A DNA stretch of 8,803 nucleotides, taken from assembly GCA_024641805.1 (NCBI GenBank), contig JAHECJ010000058.1, positions 1 to 8,803 on the forward strand, written 5' to 3'. A program made the position numbers and the translations under genes. Every line of letters starts with the position of its first letter. The stretch's first letter is position 1. Shown piece by piece: positions 1-6,291 of this stretch. Under the pieces are notes generated by a model. The model made no database searches and was not told the origin of the DNA. It saw nothing but the letters and a program-made list of their open reading frames with translations. The stretch comes from Desulfococcus sp. (GTDB taxonomy: Bacteria; Desulfobacterota; Desulfobacteria; Desulfobacterales; Desulfosalsimonadaceae).

Positions 1-24
1 AGCCATAAGTTTTTGTTATAAAAA

Positions 25-996
25 TTATGAAGAAAGAGGAATCTGTTTGTTGTTATTTCCCAGTTGTCTGAAGTTCAGCCAGACGTCAAAGAATCCGACC
101 CCGGCAATCGCAAGAATAAATATCTGCTGAATGATGATGGTGCCGTATAGTAACGCCCTGATCGCCAACGGAATTTTCTTTTTTTCAAAATAAAACGATA
201 TGATCGCAATCCCCTGAAAAAAATAAATGATCGTGAAAATAATCATGCCGTTGAGTCCCAGGGTTTTCAAAAACGGGCTGGGCACTAAAAGCAACAGCCC
301 GCAGCCGACAACTCCCCAGACAAGAAAATCCGGAGATTTCCAGGCATTTAACCGGTCAAATAGCTGAAATTTATTCTTTGAGGCTCTCTGCAGCACCGTT
401 TTTGCAAGCAGAAGATTCAGCCATGCTGAAAAGAGAAGACCTGCAGCGCAAAGAGAAGGAAGAATACTCATCAGCACATACTTGATCGGTTCTATCGAGT
501 CTGAAAGCATCACGATGCTTTCTTCCGGCATTCCCATATTTTTATATAAATCAATGGTCAATTCAAGATTTTTGCCGATATAATCGGAAATCACCCGGAC
601 AAGACCAAGATTCGATATATTGCCGTATAAAATAAGGCCGAACGTTCCGGCAAATAAAACAACACCGCATGCATATCCAACTGTTTTCTCAACCGGCAGT
701 TTTTTTACAGCAAATTCTCCGATGAAGAATCCGAGCATCAACATACCGGCAATGAAAAAAAGATCGGCAGACAGTCCTCCGGAAAAAAATATTAAAAAAA
801 TCAATGCACATAAAGCGACAAGGCCGGCTTTTTTTGTCCCAAGCCGAAACCGGTAGTAAATTACCGGCAGCGGTATAATAAGGAAACAGGCAAAACCAAG
901 CACCGGAATGGAAATTGAAAGAGCGCAAATCAGCGAGGTCAGCGATATCCCACTTAAAAGTATTTTATGGCCTTCGTTTTGATTCGCGGTTTCCAC
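25..996 (-). CDS. DUF2232 (YybS-like) multi-pass membrane protein
   Basis: The 323-residue product is strongly hydrophobic, with about eight predicted membrane helices separated by short charged loops. Near the C-terminus it has the motif FFDVWLNFR (residues 302-310), typical of DUF2232 proteins, and KSPDFLVW in the middle. Its biochemical role is unknown. In many deltaproteobacteria and Firmicutes a DUF2232 gene sits beside rpsF/rpsR and often rplI/dnaB, and here it follows rpsR by 54 bp on the same strand, so it is probably the third gene of that operon. The start is a GTG at 996. An AAGGAGG lies only 1 nt before it, which is too close, while a GGAG about 10 nt upstream is better placed; no other in-frame start is better, so the exact start is uncertain. 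The TAA stop is at 25-27; the gene that follows is outside the window. Family assignment is fairly sure, function is not. Confidence 0.85.
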   Translation of the reverse strand: METANQNEGHKILLSGISLTSLICALSISIPVLGFACFLIIPLPVIYYRFRLGTKKAGLVALCALIFLIFFSGGLSADLFFIAGMLMLGFFIGEFAVKKLPVEKTVGYACGVVLFAGTFGLILYGNISNLGLVRVISDYIGKNLELTIDLYKNMGMPEESIVMLSDSIEPIKYVLMSILPSLCAAGLLFSAWLNLLLAKTVLQRASKNKFQLFDRLNAWKSPDFLVWGVVGCGLLLLVPSPFLKTLGLNGMIIFTIIYFFQGIAIISFYFEKKKIPLAIRALLYGTIIIQQIFILAIAGVGFFDVWLNFRQLGNNNKQIPLSS

Positions 997-1051
997 CCCT
1001 CCTTCACTCCCTGTGTAATTATATGTGTTTATTGATTAAAAGCAACCGTCT

Positions 1052-1297
1052 CTAAGTATCCAGCGTGCCGACATACGGCAGCAGCGCAATGGACCTGCTT
1101 CTTTTTATGGCACTGGCAAGTTCCCGCTGATGTTTGGCGCAGGTTCCGGAAATACGTCGCGGGATAATTTTCGCCCGTTCTGAAATGAAGTATCTCAGCA
1201 TGTTGACATCTTTATAATTGATTACAAGGCTGCTGTCCGCGCAGAAACGGCAAACTTTTCGTCTGTGAAAAAACTTTCTTTTTTGTGGTCCGGCCAT
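1052..1297 (-). CDS. rpsR: 30S ribosomal protein S18
   Basis: This 81-residue protein is a full-length bacterial S18, which binds the central domain of 16S rRNA as a heterodimer with S6. The conserved core is clear: INYKDVNMLRYFISERAKI (residues 26-44), followed by the PRRISGTCAKHQREL block (46-60) and the basic KRSR segment. Cys16 and Cys19 (CRFC) with Cys53 and His56 (CAKH) form a CxxC...CxxH set, so this is the zinc-binding (C+) type of S18 rather than the cysteine-free type. The ATG at 1297 is 5 nt after the rpsF stop. Its Shine-Dalgarno AGAGGAG, 8 nt upstream, lies inside the last codons of rpsF, suggesting translational coupling. The stop is TAG at 1052-1054. Confidence 0.97.
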   Translation of the reverse strand: MAGPQKRKFFHRRKVCRFCADSSLVINYKDVNMLRYFISERAKIIPRRISGTCAKHQRELASAIKRSRSIALLPYVGTLDT

Positions 1298-1302
1298 TCT
1301 AT

Positions 1303-1716
1303 TTACTCCTCTGTATCTGATTCAATTTCTGTGGTTTCGGTTTCAAAGGCCTCATCTGATGCATTTTCTGCAAAAGATGTCGCTTCTGCTTCCGTTTCCG
1401 CTTCAACCGGTACGATGGAATCCGGATCAACGTCTTTGGCAAGCAGAATGGTCATAAACTTCAGAATCCGGTAATCCAGGCGGAAAAGCCGTTCGATTTC
1501 ATCCACAAGGACGCCGTTGCCGCAATAATCCAGCCGGACATAACGTCCTTGTTTCTTTTTCTGGATTTCATAGGCTATTTTCCGGGTGCCCCAGTCGTCA
1601 AACATGATGAGTTTGCCGTCCTGGGAAATCATTGATTTCAGCTTTTCAAAAATTGAATCCTGATCCGCGTCCGGCGTGTCAGGACCGACAATAAATATTG
1701 TCTCGTAATGGTTCAT
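1303..1716 (-). CDS. rpsF: 30S ribosomal protein S6 with acidic C-terminal tail
   Basis: The first ~95 residues are typical S6: MNHYETIFIVGP at the N-terminus, WGTRKIAYEIQKKKQGRYV (residues 42-60) in the middle, and RLDYRILKFMTILL near 79-92. S6 pairs with S18 on the 16S central domain. The protein is 137 residues, longer than the usual 95-105, because of a tail from about 103 to 137. That tail holds 14 acidic and no basic residues and ends SDTEE. A similar acidic tail ending in Glu-Glu occurs in E. coli S6, where RimK adds further glutamates; whether that happens here is unknown. The ATG at 1716 is preceded by a strong AAAGGAGG 5 nt upstream. This is the first gene of the rpsF-rpsR-DUF2232 operon. 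Confidence 0.96.
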   Translation of the reverse strand: MNHYETIFIVGPDTPDADQDSIFEKLKSMISQDGKLIMFDDWGTRKIAYEIQKKKQGRYVRLDYCGNGVLVDEIERLFRLDYRILKFMTILLAKDVDPDSIVPVEAETEAEATSFAENASDEAFETETTEIESDTEE

Positions 1717-1720
1717 GTGT

Positions 1721-1728
1721 CCTCCTTT
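1721..1728 (-). promoter_or_regulatory. Shine-Dalgarno site of rpsF
   Basis: Read on the minus strand, AAAGGAGG sits 4 nt before the rpsF ATG (ACAC spacer). It is a near-perfect anti-16S match and fixes the start codon. It is much stronger than the barely visible sites before the AsmA-like and Tpt1-like genes, as expected for a ribosomal protein. Confidence 0.85.
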
Positions 1729-1738
1729 TGGGTATAAA

Positions 1739-1757
1739 GCCCTGAAAAATTCAGAGC
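1739..1757 (-). promoter_or_regulatory. stem-loop in the rpsF 5' leader
   Basis: On the minus strand GCUCUGA and UCAGGGC can pair (7 bp with one G-U) around a 5-nt AUUUU loop, about 10 nt upstream of the rpsF Shine-Dalgarno site. Leaders of rpsF in many bacteria bind S6:S18 for feedback control. The CCG-containing internal loop reported for that element is not obvious here, so this may only be an ordinary leader hairpin. It lacks a U-tract, so it is not a terminator. Confidence 0.35.
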
Positions 1758-1791
1758 AAGGATAAAAAAACAGTACCTGTAAAAACTTCCT

Positions 1792-1820
1792 TTTCTAACA
1801 ATAAGATTAACGACTGTCAA
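1792..1820 (-). promoter_or_regulatory. sigma70-like promoter of the rpsF-rpsR operon
   Basis: On the minus strand a perfect -35 TTGACA (1815-1820) is followed after 17 bp by TAGAAA (1792-1797, 4 of 6 matches to TATAAT). Transcription would start near 1785, giving a leader of about 70 nt before rpsF. It is the best promoter match in this intergenic region and correctly oriented. Confidence 0.65.
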
Positions 1821-1832
1821 GCAGTTTTGTCT

Positions 1833-1850
1833 TTTCAACTGTGGTTGAAA
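1833..1850. repeat. inverted repeat TTTCAAC-TGTG-GTTGAAA upstream of rpsF promoter
   Basis: Two perfect 7-bp arms (1833-1839 and 1844-1850) flank a 4-bp spacer, 13 bp upstream of the rpsF -35 box. The size and position would suit a dimeric regulator's operator or an activator site. No regulator is encoded nearby to pair with it, so the role is unknown. Confidence 0.5.
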
Positions 1851-1852
1851 TA

Positions 1853-1893
1853 TTACGCAAAAAAAGGATTTTAAGCAGCATTGCGTAAAATCC
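1853..1893. repeat. two overlapping, mutually exclusive inverted repeats
   Basis: TTACGCAA (1853-1860) is complementary to TTGCGTAA (1881-1888). GGATTTTA (1866-1873) is complementary to TAAAATCC (1886-1893). The two right arms overlap by three bases, so only one hairpin could form at a time. The stretch lies upstream of the rpsF promoter and outside any gene. It may be a protein-binding region or a leftover of a mobile element; I cannot tell which. Confidence 0.45.
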
Positions 1894-1894
1894 G

Positions 1895-1906
1895 ATACAA
1901 TTGTAT
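1895..1906. repeat. 12-bp perfect palindrome ATACAATTGTAT
   Basis: A perfect palindrome directly to the right of the overlapping inverted repeats. AT-rich palindromes of this length can arise by chance, but it is the third symmetric element within 75 bp. Possible operator; function unknown. Confidence 0.35.
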
Positions 1907-2170
1907 GTCGCCGGCGGGCCGTGTAAATGTCGAGCCAGCACTATGAGGATTAAGAGACTGTTTATTTTTTCCCCTTTGAGTATATTTTGTAGCGATTTTA
2001 TCGGTTGTTACATGCTATCTGTTATAACTTAGCGTCACTTAAAAACACTTTTTTCAGTTGAAAACTGAAAAGCAAAAGATCAAATCACTGTTAACCAGTT
2101 TTTTGCTCTCACTCCTGGTGATGCTTGAAACCCATCGCGTTTAGGTGTAGAAGAGGATATAGTTGCCGCC
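1907..2170. other. intergenic stretch without a recognisable gene
   Basis: No convincing reading frame is present here. A 29-codon plus-strand frame at 1943-2032 has no supporting evidence. The only strong structure is the hairpin at 2051-2071, listed separately. The frame of the transposase-like relic is open from 2129, but recognisable similarity begins only after 2171. Neither a promoter for the plus-strand gene at 2473 nor an RNA gene is apparent. Confidence 0.5.
2051..2071. repeat. 9-bp hairpin TTTTCAGTT-GAA-AACTGAAAA
   Basis: Two perfect 9-bp arms (2051-2059 and 2063-2071) are separated by only 3 bases. The stem is AT-rich and no U-tract follows on either strand, so it is a poor terminator. 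It lies about 100 bp upstream of the TnpA-like relic. IS200/IS605 elements carry subterminal hairpins that TnpA recognises, so it could be a former left-end structure, but that is speculative. Confidence 0.45.
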
Positions 2171-2428
2171 ATGCGACTTTATAAACTTGAGTCTATACAA
2201 AGATCTAAAAGTATATCTGATATATGGATACCCAAATATCATAAAAAAGTATTGACGGGAGCGGCAATCACTGGAATCAGAAATAATGACGAAAGTCCGC
2301 CTTGAGCCGGTTTGATTGAAGTGAAATCCCAAAAATTTATCTGGTCCGCCCATTCAGCGAATATGAATCCTGATTAATCGGAAGAAGCCATCAAGTACTT
2401 CGCCAGGGCGATTATCCAGCAGTATTAA
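2171..2428 (+). pseudogene. decayed IS200/IS605-type TnpA transposase fragment
   Basis: Reading from the ATG at 2171, residues 19-30 (coordinates 2225-2260) are WIPKYHKKVLTG. This closely resembles the N-terminal VWxPKYRRKVLxG signature of IS200/IS605 Y1 transposases. The frame hits TGA at 2303 and TAA at 2375, ending at TAA 2426. Beyond the first stop the same frame reads KFIW, then SEEAIKYF, with spacing like the C-terminal LW...S-E-E-T-I-x-x-Y segment that carries the catalytic tyrosine helix. Compared with a normal ~130-150-residue TnpA, about 40 residues in the middle are missing, including the HUH histidine pair, so this would be dead. No TnpB/IscB partner is seen. The match is from memory of the family, not a search; the first half is the stronger evidence. 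It lies just upstream of the AsmA-like gene. Confidence 0.5.
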
Positions 2429-2431
2429 AGG

Positions 2432-2445
2432 ACGGATATATCCGT
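2432..2445. promoter_or_regulatory. 14-bp perfect palindrome ACGGATATATCCGT upstream of the AsmA-like gene
   Basis: This perfect palindrome ends 27 bp before the ATG of the AsmA-like gene and begins 3 bp after the last stop of the transposase relic. It could be an operator, a short hairpin in the 5' untranslated region, or a right-end hairpin of the decayed insertion element. No second copy was noticed in the window. Confidence 0.4.
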
Positions 2446-2472
2446 TAAATTTCCTAATTAAAAAATTTTCAT

Positions 2473-5400
2473 ATGACTATGCGCAAAAAAATTATCCTGT
2501 GGGGACTTGGTTTCATCTTCCTGCTGCTTCTGGCATTTTTGTTGACCGTACCGGCTTTCATTGATTCATCGTCTCTGAAACAAAAAATTCAAACAGCGGT
2601 CATCCAAAAAAACATCGGTGAGATTGATTATCAGAAAGCCAGCCTGTCATTTATCCCGCTACCCCACCTGACCATTGAAAAAATCAGTTTTTCCTCACAT
2701 GAGCGTGCAAAGGCCAGCGTCGAGAAAATGAAGATTTATCCGGAGCTGCTCCCCCTTTTTGAAGGGCGGCTGCGGATTTCAAAAATTGTTCTGGATGCAC
2801 CAGATTTAACGGCAATACTTTCGAATGAACATGAAAAAAAAAGAGAAGCCGGAAAAGAAACTACCCCGTTTAATCTGGCAGACAGCCTCGCAAGTGCCAT
2901 TGAGCCCTTGACAGCCTACACATCCGATCTGAAGGTGTCTATTGATCAGGGCTATTTTAAATTAAACGAAGGCGGACAGCAGAAATTTTTATTCAATGAC
3001 GTTGAACTGAATGCCCGACTAAACATCACTGATCCCCGTTCTTTTAAAGCGCAACTTAATATTAACGGAGCGACGCTTACCATTAACCAGGGAGACCGGA
3101 AGATAGCGATCAATTGTGACAGCCTGGATGCGACATTGCACGTGGATGAGAGTCAGGTTCTTTTTTCGTTAGCCGACCTGCACCTGGCGCAGCCGGCCCT
3201 GGATTTGTCCGGCCGGTTCATCACATCGCCGAATACAACGAATAAATCCGGATTCAGCCTGGATCTGAATGGAAGGGATCTGGACGTGAAAGCCATCAGA
3301 ACTGCAGCGCTTGTCTTGGTAGGGGATAATGAAACGGTCAGAGATATTTTTTCCTATGTCAAAGGTGGCCGCATCCCTACTATCCGGGTTCAATCCAAAA
3401 GCAAAAGCATGGCAACGCTTGGGGAACCTGACAATATCATCATCCAGGGCCGAATGCAGAAGGGAAATATATCAATTGACGATATCGGATTGCAGCTAAC
3501 AGAAGTGGATGGCGACGTATTGATTTCCAAAGGGCTGCTCCAGGCTTCCGGGGCGAGTGCCAGGCTGGGAGAAACCACCGGCCGTGACGGGTCGATGAAA
3601 ATCGGTCTGGCCCATGATAATGATACGTTTCATCTTGATGTTATGCTCAACGCCGAACTGAATCAGGTCCCGGCAGTTTTAAAAAAAATAATCGACCATG
3701 AGGCCATCGTCCGGGAACTGTCCCTCATTAAAAACCTGAAGGGGACCGCAAAGGCAAGGCTGGTGTTGGGGGAAGATCTGGACAAAATTAATACAACACT
3801 TGAAGTGTCTGAGATTGATTTTTCAGCAGACTATCAGCGGGTCCCCTTTCCCATTAAACTCAACCGCGGTAAGCTCTTTTTTACAGAAAACAAGATCAGC
3901 GCCGAAGGTCTTGACGGCAATGTCGGCAAATCGATTTTTTCTGAAATTTCCTGCAATGTTGAGTGGGAAAATGGCTTTAATGTGGATATCCCCGCCGGCC
4001 GACTGAATCTGGATTTAGGAGAACTCTATCCGTGGGTTTCTTCCTTTGACGCCCTGCGGGAAGACCTTGCCGATGTGAAAGAAGTGAAAGGGAACTTTGA
4101 ATTATCTGCTCTTACGCTGATAGCTCCCTGGGATGTCAACGGCAAACCGGAGCCATGGCAGTTGTCAGCCGCCGGTGAGGTGCAAAAAATAGCTATTAAT
4201 GCAGCTCAGCTTCCTGAAACGCTGTATCTGTCTTCCGGCAAAATCCAGAAGGCGCTGAACCAATTGTTGTTCCAAAACCTGGAAGCACAACTTATGGATG
4301 CTAAATTCTATCTGACAGGAACCCTTATGGGGGATATCCGTCCACCTGACCATGTAAACGTCTCTCTTGAGGGAAACCTGGGGGAAAAAGCCTTAAGTTT
4401 TTTGGCGCAAACCGACCATTTGCCGGCCGCCTATGCGGTTCATGCACCCATACAATTTAGCAAAACGAGTATCCTGTGGCAATCCGCAGATGATTTCTCA
4501 TTTACGGGGAATGTTTTTTTCCCAAAAGACGTCCAGATATCTACTGATTTTAACTATCAAACCGGGGAACTGGCAATCAACCGTCTGGATATTCAGGACC
4601 AGGACTCAAAGGCCACACTCGCTTTGGATCTTCAGAAAAACAAGATCAACCTTCTATTTAACGGCTATCTGAACAACAAAACACTGGATCGAATATTCGT
4701 TGCGGAGAAAATGTCTGACGGCTGGCTAAAGGGAGATTTGCAGATGGCTTTTGTCAAGGGCAAGTTGTCTGAGTCAACCATGAAAGGGCAGCTCGAAGGG
4801 GGAGATTTCATGATACCGGTGACTGAAAGTGCACCGGTGTTTATCGATAAACTTTTATTTGCTGCCAAAAATAACAAGATTGATGTGAATCAGCTTTCTT
4901 TATCCTATCTGGATAATCAAGTGGAGTTAAAAGGCCAGGCGGATATGACTGCCGACACGGTTATGCTCGATCTTGACGCATCTGCCGGAGACCTAAAATG
5001 GGATGTTTCTGAAAAAACGTCCGGGGAACCCGCAAAAGGCCCCACGAACAATTCAAGAATCGATTTTGGGAGGTATCCGGTATCCGGGATCATAAACCTT
5101 TCAGCAAAGTCGTTTTCACTGGGGGTATATAAATGGCAGCCGGTTCATGCGAAAATCTCCCGGGATCAGGGCAGGATAAAAATCGATGTCACCGAAGCGA
5201 ATCTGTGCGGAATAGATACGTTGGGGACACTCCAGTCGGACGGGAAAACTCTGGATCTGGATTTTCAATGCACTGCCAAAAACCGGGATATCTCCTTCAC
5301 TTATGAGTGCCTGAGCAAAAATCAAATTGAGATGACAGGATTATATAAACTTTCCGGTCAAATCAGCGCGCATGGCCCGGCAGACGAACTACTCAGTTCC

Positions 5401-5922
5401 GCGCAGGGGAAATTTGATTTTAAAGCCAGAAACGGTGTGATTACTCAGGATAAGAAATTGTCCAGAATTCTGGAAGTGGTGAATTTTACAGAGATTGTCA
5501 AAGGCAGGATTCCTGACCTGACGAGCGAGGGGTTCAGCTATAAAACGATCACCGTAGAGGGGGAGTTTAAAAACAATGTAATGATTTTTAAGAAACTCTA
5601 TATGGATGGAAAAACACTCGACATACTTGGAAAGGGAACACTTGACCTTAAACAAGATATCCTGGATGTGGAACTTATGGCAGCACCATTCAAAACCGTC
5701 GACACTGCCATTAAATTTATCCCGGGCGTGAATTATCTGATGGCGGGAAATCTGGTATCCATCCCTGTCAGGGTTAAGGGAAACAGGGCTGACCCGGAAG
5801 TCAGCATTATGTCTGCTTCGGATATCAGTTCAAGTTTCCTGGATTTTGCCGAAAGGACCATCAACTCGCCGATCAAGCTGATTAAAGATTTGAATCCCTA
5901 CAAAAAATCCGAGCCGCAGTAA
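2473..5922 (+). CDS. AsmA/YhdP-like envelope protein (probable lipid transport)
   Basis: The 1149-residue protein begins with a basic MRKK and a single hydrophobic helix (about residues 6-29), so it should be anchored in the inner membrane with the rest in the periplasm. The following AsmA-type segment includes a typical SLSFIPLPHLTIEKISF (54-70), with LPLFEGRLRI further on. The long middle consists of alternating beta-strand-like stretches, as in the repeating beta-groove of AsmA, TamB and YhdP proteins. From about 977 to 1125 lies an AsmA-like C-terminal domain with GVITQDKKLSRILEVVNFT, GRIPDLTSEGFSY, TVDTAIKFIPGVNYLMAG and PVRVKG. Long AsmA family members are linked to phospholipid movement from the inner to the outer membrane; that role here is inference. 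The ATG at 2473 (or the ATG two codons on) has no evident Shine-Dalgarno, which is unusual. Apparently a single-gene unit. Confidence 0.9.
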   Translation: MTMRKKIILWGLGFIFLLLLAFLLTVPAFIDSSSLKQKIQTAVIQKNIGEIDYQKASLSFIPLPHLTIEKISFSSHERAKASVEKMKIYPELLPLFEGRLRISKIVLDAPDLTAILSNEHEKKREAGKETTPFNLADSLASAIEPLTAYTSDLKVSIDQGYFKLNEGGQQKFLFNDVELNARLNITDPRSFKAQLNINGATLTINQGDRKIAINCDSLDATLHVDESQVLFSLADLHLAQPALDLSGRFITSPNTTNKSGFSLDLNGRDLDVKAIRTAALVLVGDNETVRDIFSYVKGGRIPTIRVQSKSKSMATLGEPDNIIIQGRMQKGNISIDDIGLQLTEVDGDVLISKGLLQASGASARLGETTGRDGSMKIGLAHDNDTFHLDVMLNAELNQVPAVLKKIIDHEAIVRELSLIKNLKGTAKARLVLGEDLDKINTTLEVSEIDFSADYQRVPFPIKLNRGKLFFTENKISAEGLDGNVGKSIFSEISCNVEWENGFNVDIPAGRLNLDLGELYPWVSSFDALREDLADVKEVKGNFELSALTLIAPWDVNGKPEPWQLSAAGEVQKIAINAAQLPETLYLSSGKIQKALNQLLFQNLEAQLMDAKFYLTGTLMGDIRPPDHVNVSLEGNLGEKALSFLAQTDHLPAAYAVHAPIQFSKTSILWQSADDFSFTGNVFFPKDVQISTDFNYQTGELAINRLDIQDQDSKATLALDLQKNKINLLFNGYLNNKTLDRIFVAEKMSDGWLKGDLQMAFVKGKLSESTMKGQLEGGDFMIPVTESAPVFIDKLLFAAKNNKIDVNQLSLSYLDNQVELKGQADMTADTVMLDLDASAGDLKWDVSEKTSGEPAKGPTNNSRIDFGRYPVSGIINLSAKSFSLGVYKWQPVHAKISRDQGRIKIDVTEANLCGIDTLGTLQSDGKTLDLDFQCTAKNRDISFTYECLSKNQIEMTGLYKLSGQISAHGPADELLSSAQGKFDFKARNGVITQDKKLSRILEVVNFTEIVKGRIPDLTSEGFSYKTITVEGEFKNNVMIFKKLYMDGKTLDILGKGTLDLKQDILDVELMAAPFKTVDTAIKFIPGVNYLMAGNLVSIPVRVKGNRADPEVSIMSASDISSSFLDFAERTINSPIKLIKDLNPYKKSEPQ

Positions 5923-6065
5923 ACGGATGGAATGCGTCTTTATGATTGAAACTCGGTGTCATTGCATTTTTTATTGTTTGAGGCGAACTTCGTTTATCTG
6001 CTGTTGAAGTTATCTTTTTAGCAAAAAAAAATTTTTTAGTATTTTCAAATTTTTCACAATAAAAA

Positions 6066-6097
6066 AAGGGTTCACAAAGAAATCTTTGTGAACCCTT
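6066..6097 (-). terminator. strong intrinsic terminator of tRNA-Lys
   Basis: Arms AAGGGTTCACAAAGA (6066-6080) and TCTTTGTGAACCCTT (6083-6097) form a perfect 15-bp stem with a 2-base centre. On the minus strand the stem runs into seven T residues (6061-6067, partly overlapping the stem base), beginning 6 nt after the tRNA CCA end. On the plus strand no T-run follows, so it is not a clear terminator for the AsmA-like gene coming from the left, although the stem itself might still slow convergent transcription. Confidence 0.93.
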
Positions 6098-6103
6098 GGT
6101 ATT

Positions 6104-6180
6104 TGGTGGGCCGTGTTGGAATCGAACCAACAACCTACTGATTAAGAGTCAGGTGCTCTGCCTAGTTGAGCTAACGGCCC
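6104..6180 (-). tRNA. tRNA-Lys (anticodon CUU)
   Basis: The minus strand folds into a full cloverleaf. Acceptor arms GGGCCGT (6174-6180) and ACGGCCC pair in all 7 positions; the D arm is GCUC/GAGC; the anticodon loop is CUCUUAA; the T arm is GUUGG-UUCGAUU-CCAAC; the variable loop has 5 nt. The anticodon CUU reads AAG lysine codons. The discriminator A and the CCA end are encoded. The first pair of the anticodon stem (27-43) is C-U, a mismatch where a pair or G-U is usual; the other four pairs hold. It appears to be a single-tRNA transcription unit with its own terminator 6 nt downstream. Confidence 0.97.
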
Positions 6181-6207
6181 ATTTCACCGATGAATTAAAA
6201 ATTCTTC

Positions 6208-6235
6208 ACTTAACAAGTTGTTTTTTGAATGTCAA
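6208..6235 (-). promoter_or_regulatory. candidate promoter of tRNA-Lys
   Basis: On the minus strand a perfect -35 TTGACA (6230-6235) is followed after 16 bp by TTAAGT (6208-6213), a weak -10. Transcription would begin about 20 nt before the tRNA 5' end. The -35 box and distance are convincing, the -10 is poor. Farther upstream, between this site and the Tpt1-like stop, an imperfect inverted repeat (6247-6255 with 6274-6281) has no U-tract. Confidence 0.45.
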
Positions 6236-6291
6236 ATTATTTTTCCCGAAAACCGATCCCCTAATTTTGTCTGCGGTTTCGAGATAAGAAA

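Noticed and set aside
1..6. Possible minus-strand ATG-GCT at the left edge as the start of a following gene such as rplI
   Set aside because: Only two codons are present, no Shine-Dalgarno precedes it, and L9 normally begins MKVIL.
1943..2032. 29-codon plus-strand reading frame
   Set aside because: Short, no ribosome binding site, and no recognisable product; compatible with chance in AT-rich sequence.
2141..2353. 70-codon minus-strand frame opposite the transposase relic
   Set aside because: No ribosome site or recognised family; it is antisense to the better-supported TnpA-like frame.
2403..2428. Promoter for the AsmA-like gene (TTCGCC, 18 bp, TATTAA)
   Set aside because: Only 3 of 6 and 4 of 6 matches, too weak to list.
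5923..6060. Terminator for the AsmA-like gene, including the A9T6 run at 6023-6037
   Set aside because: Only a very small CGAA-C-TTCG hairpin without a following T-run; the A/T run is low-complexity and not a GC stem with a U-tract.
6104..6180. tRNA-Lys as a mobile-element attachment site
   Set aside because: No integrase nearby and no repeated tRNA 3' segment seen in the window.
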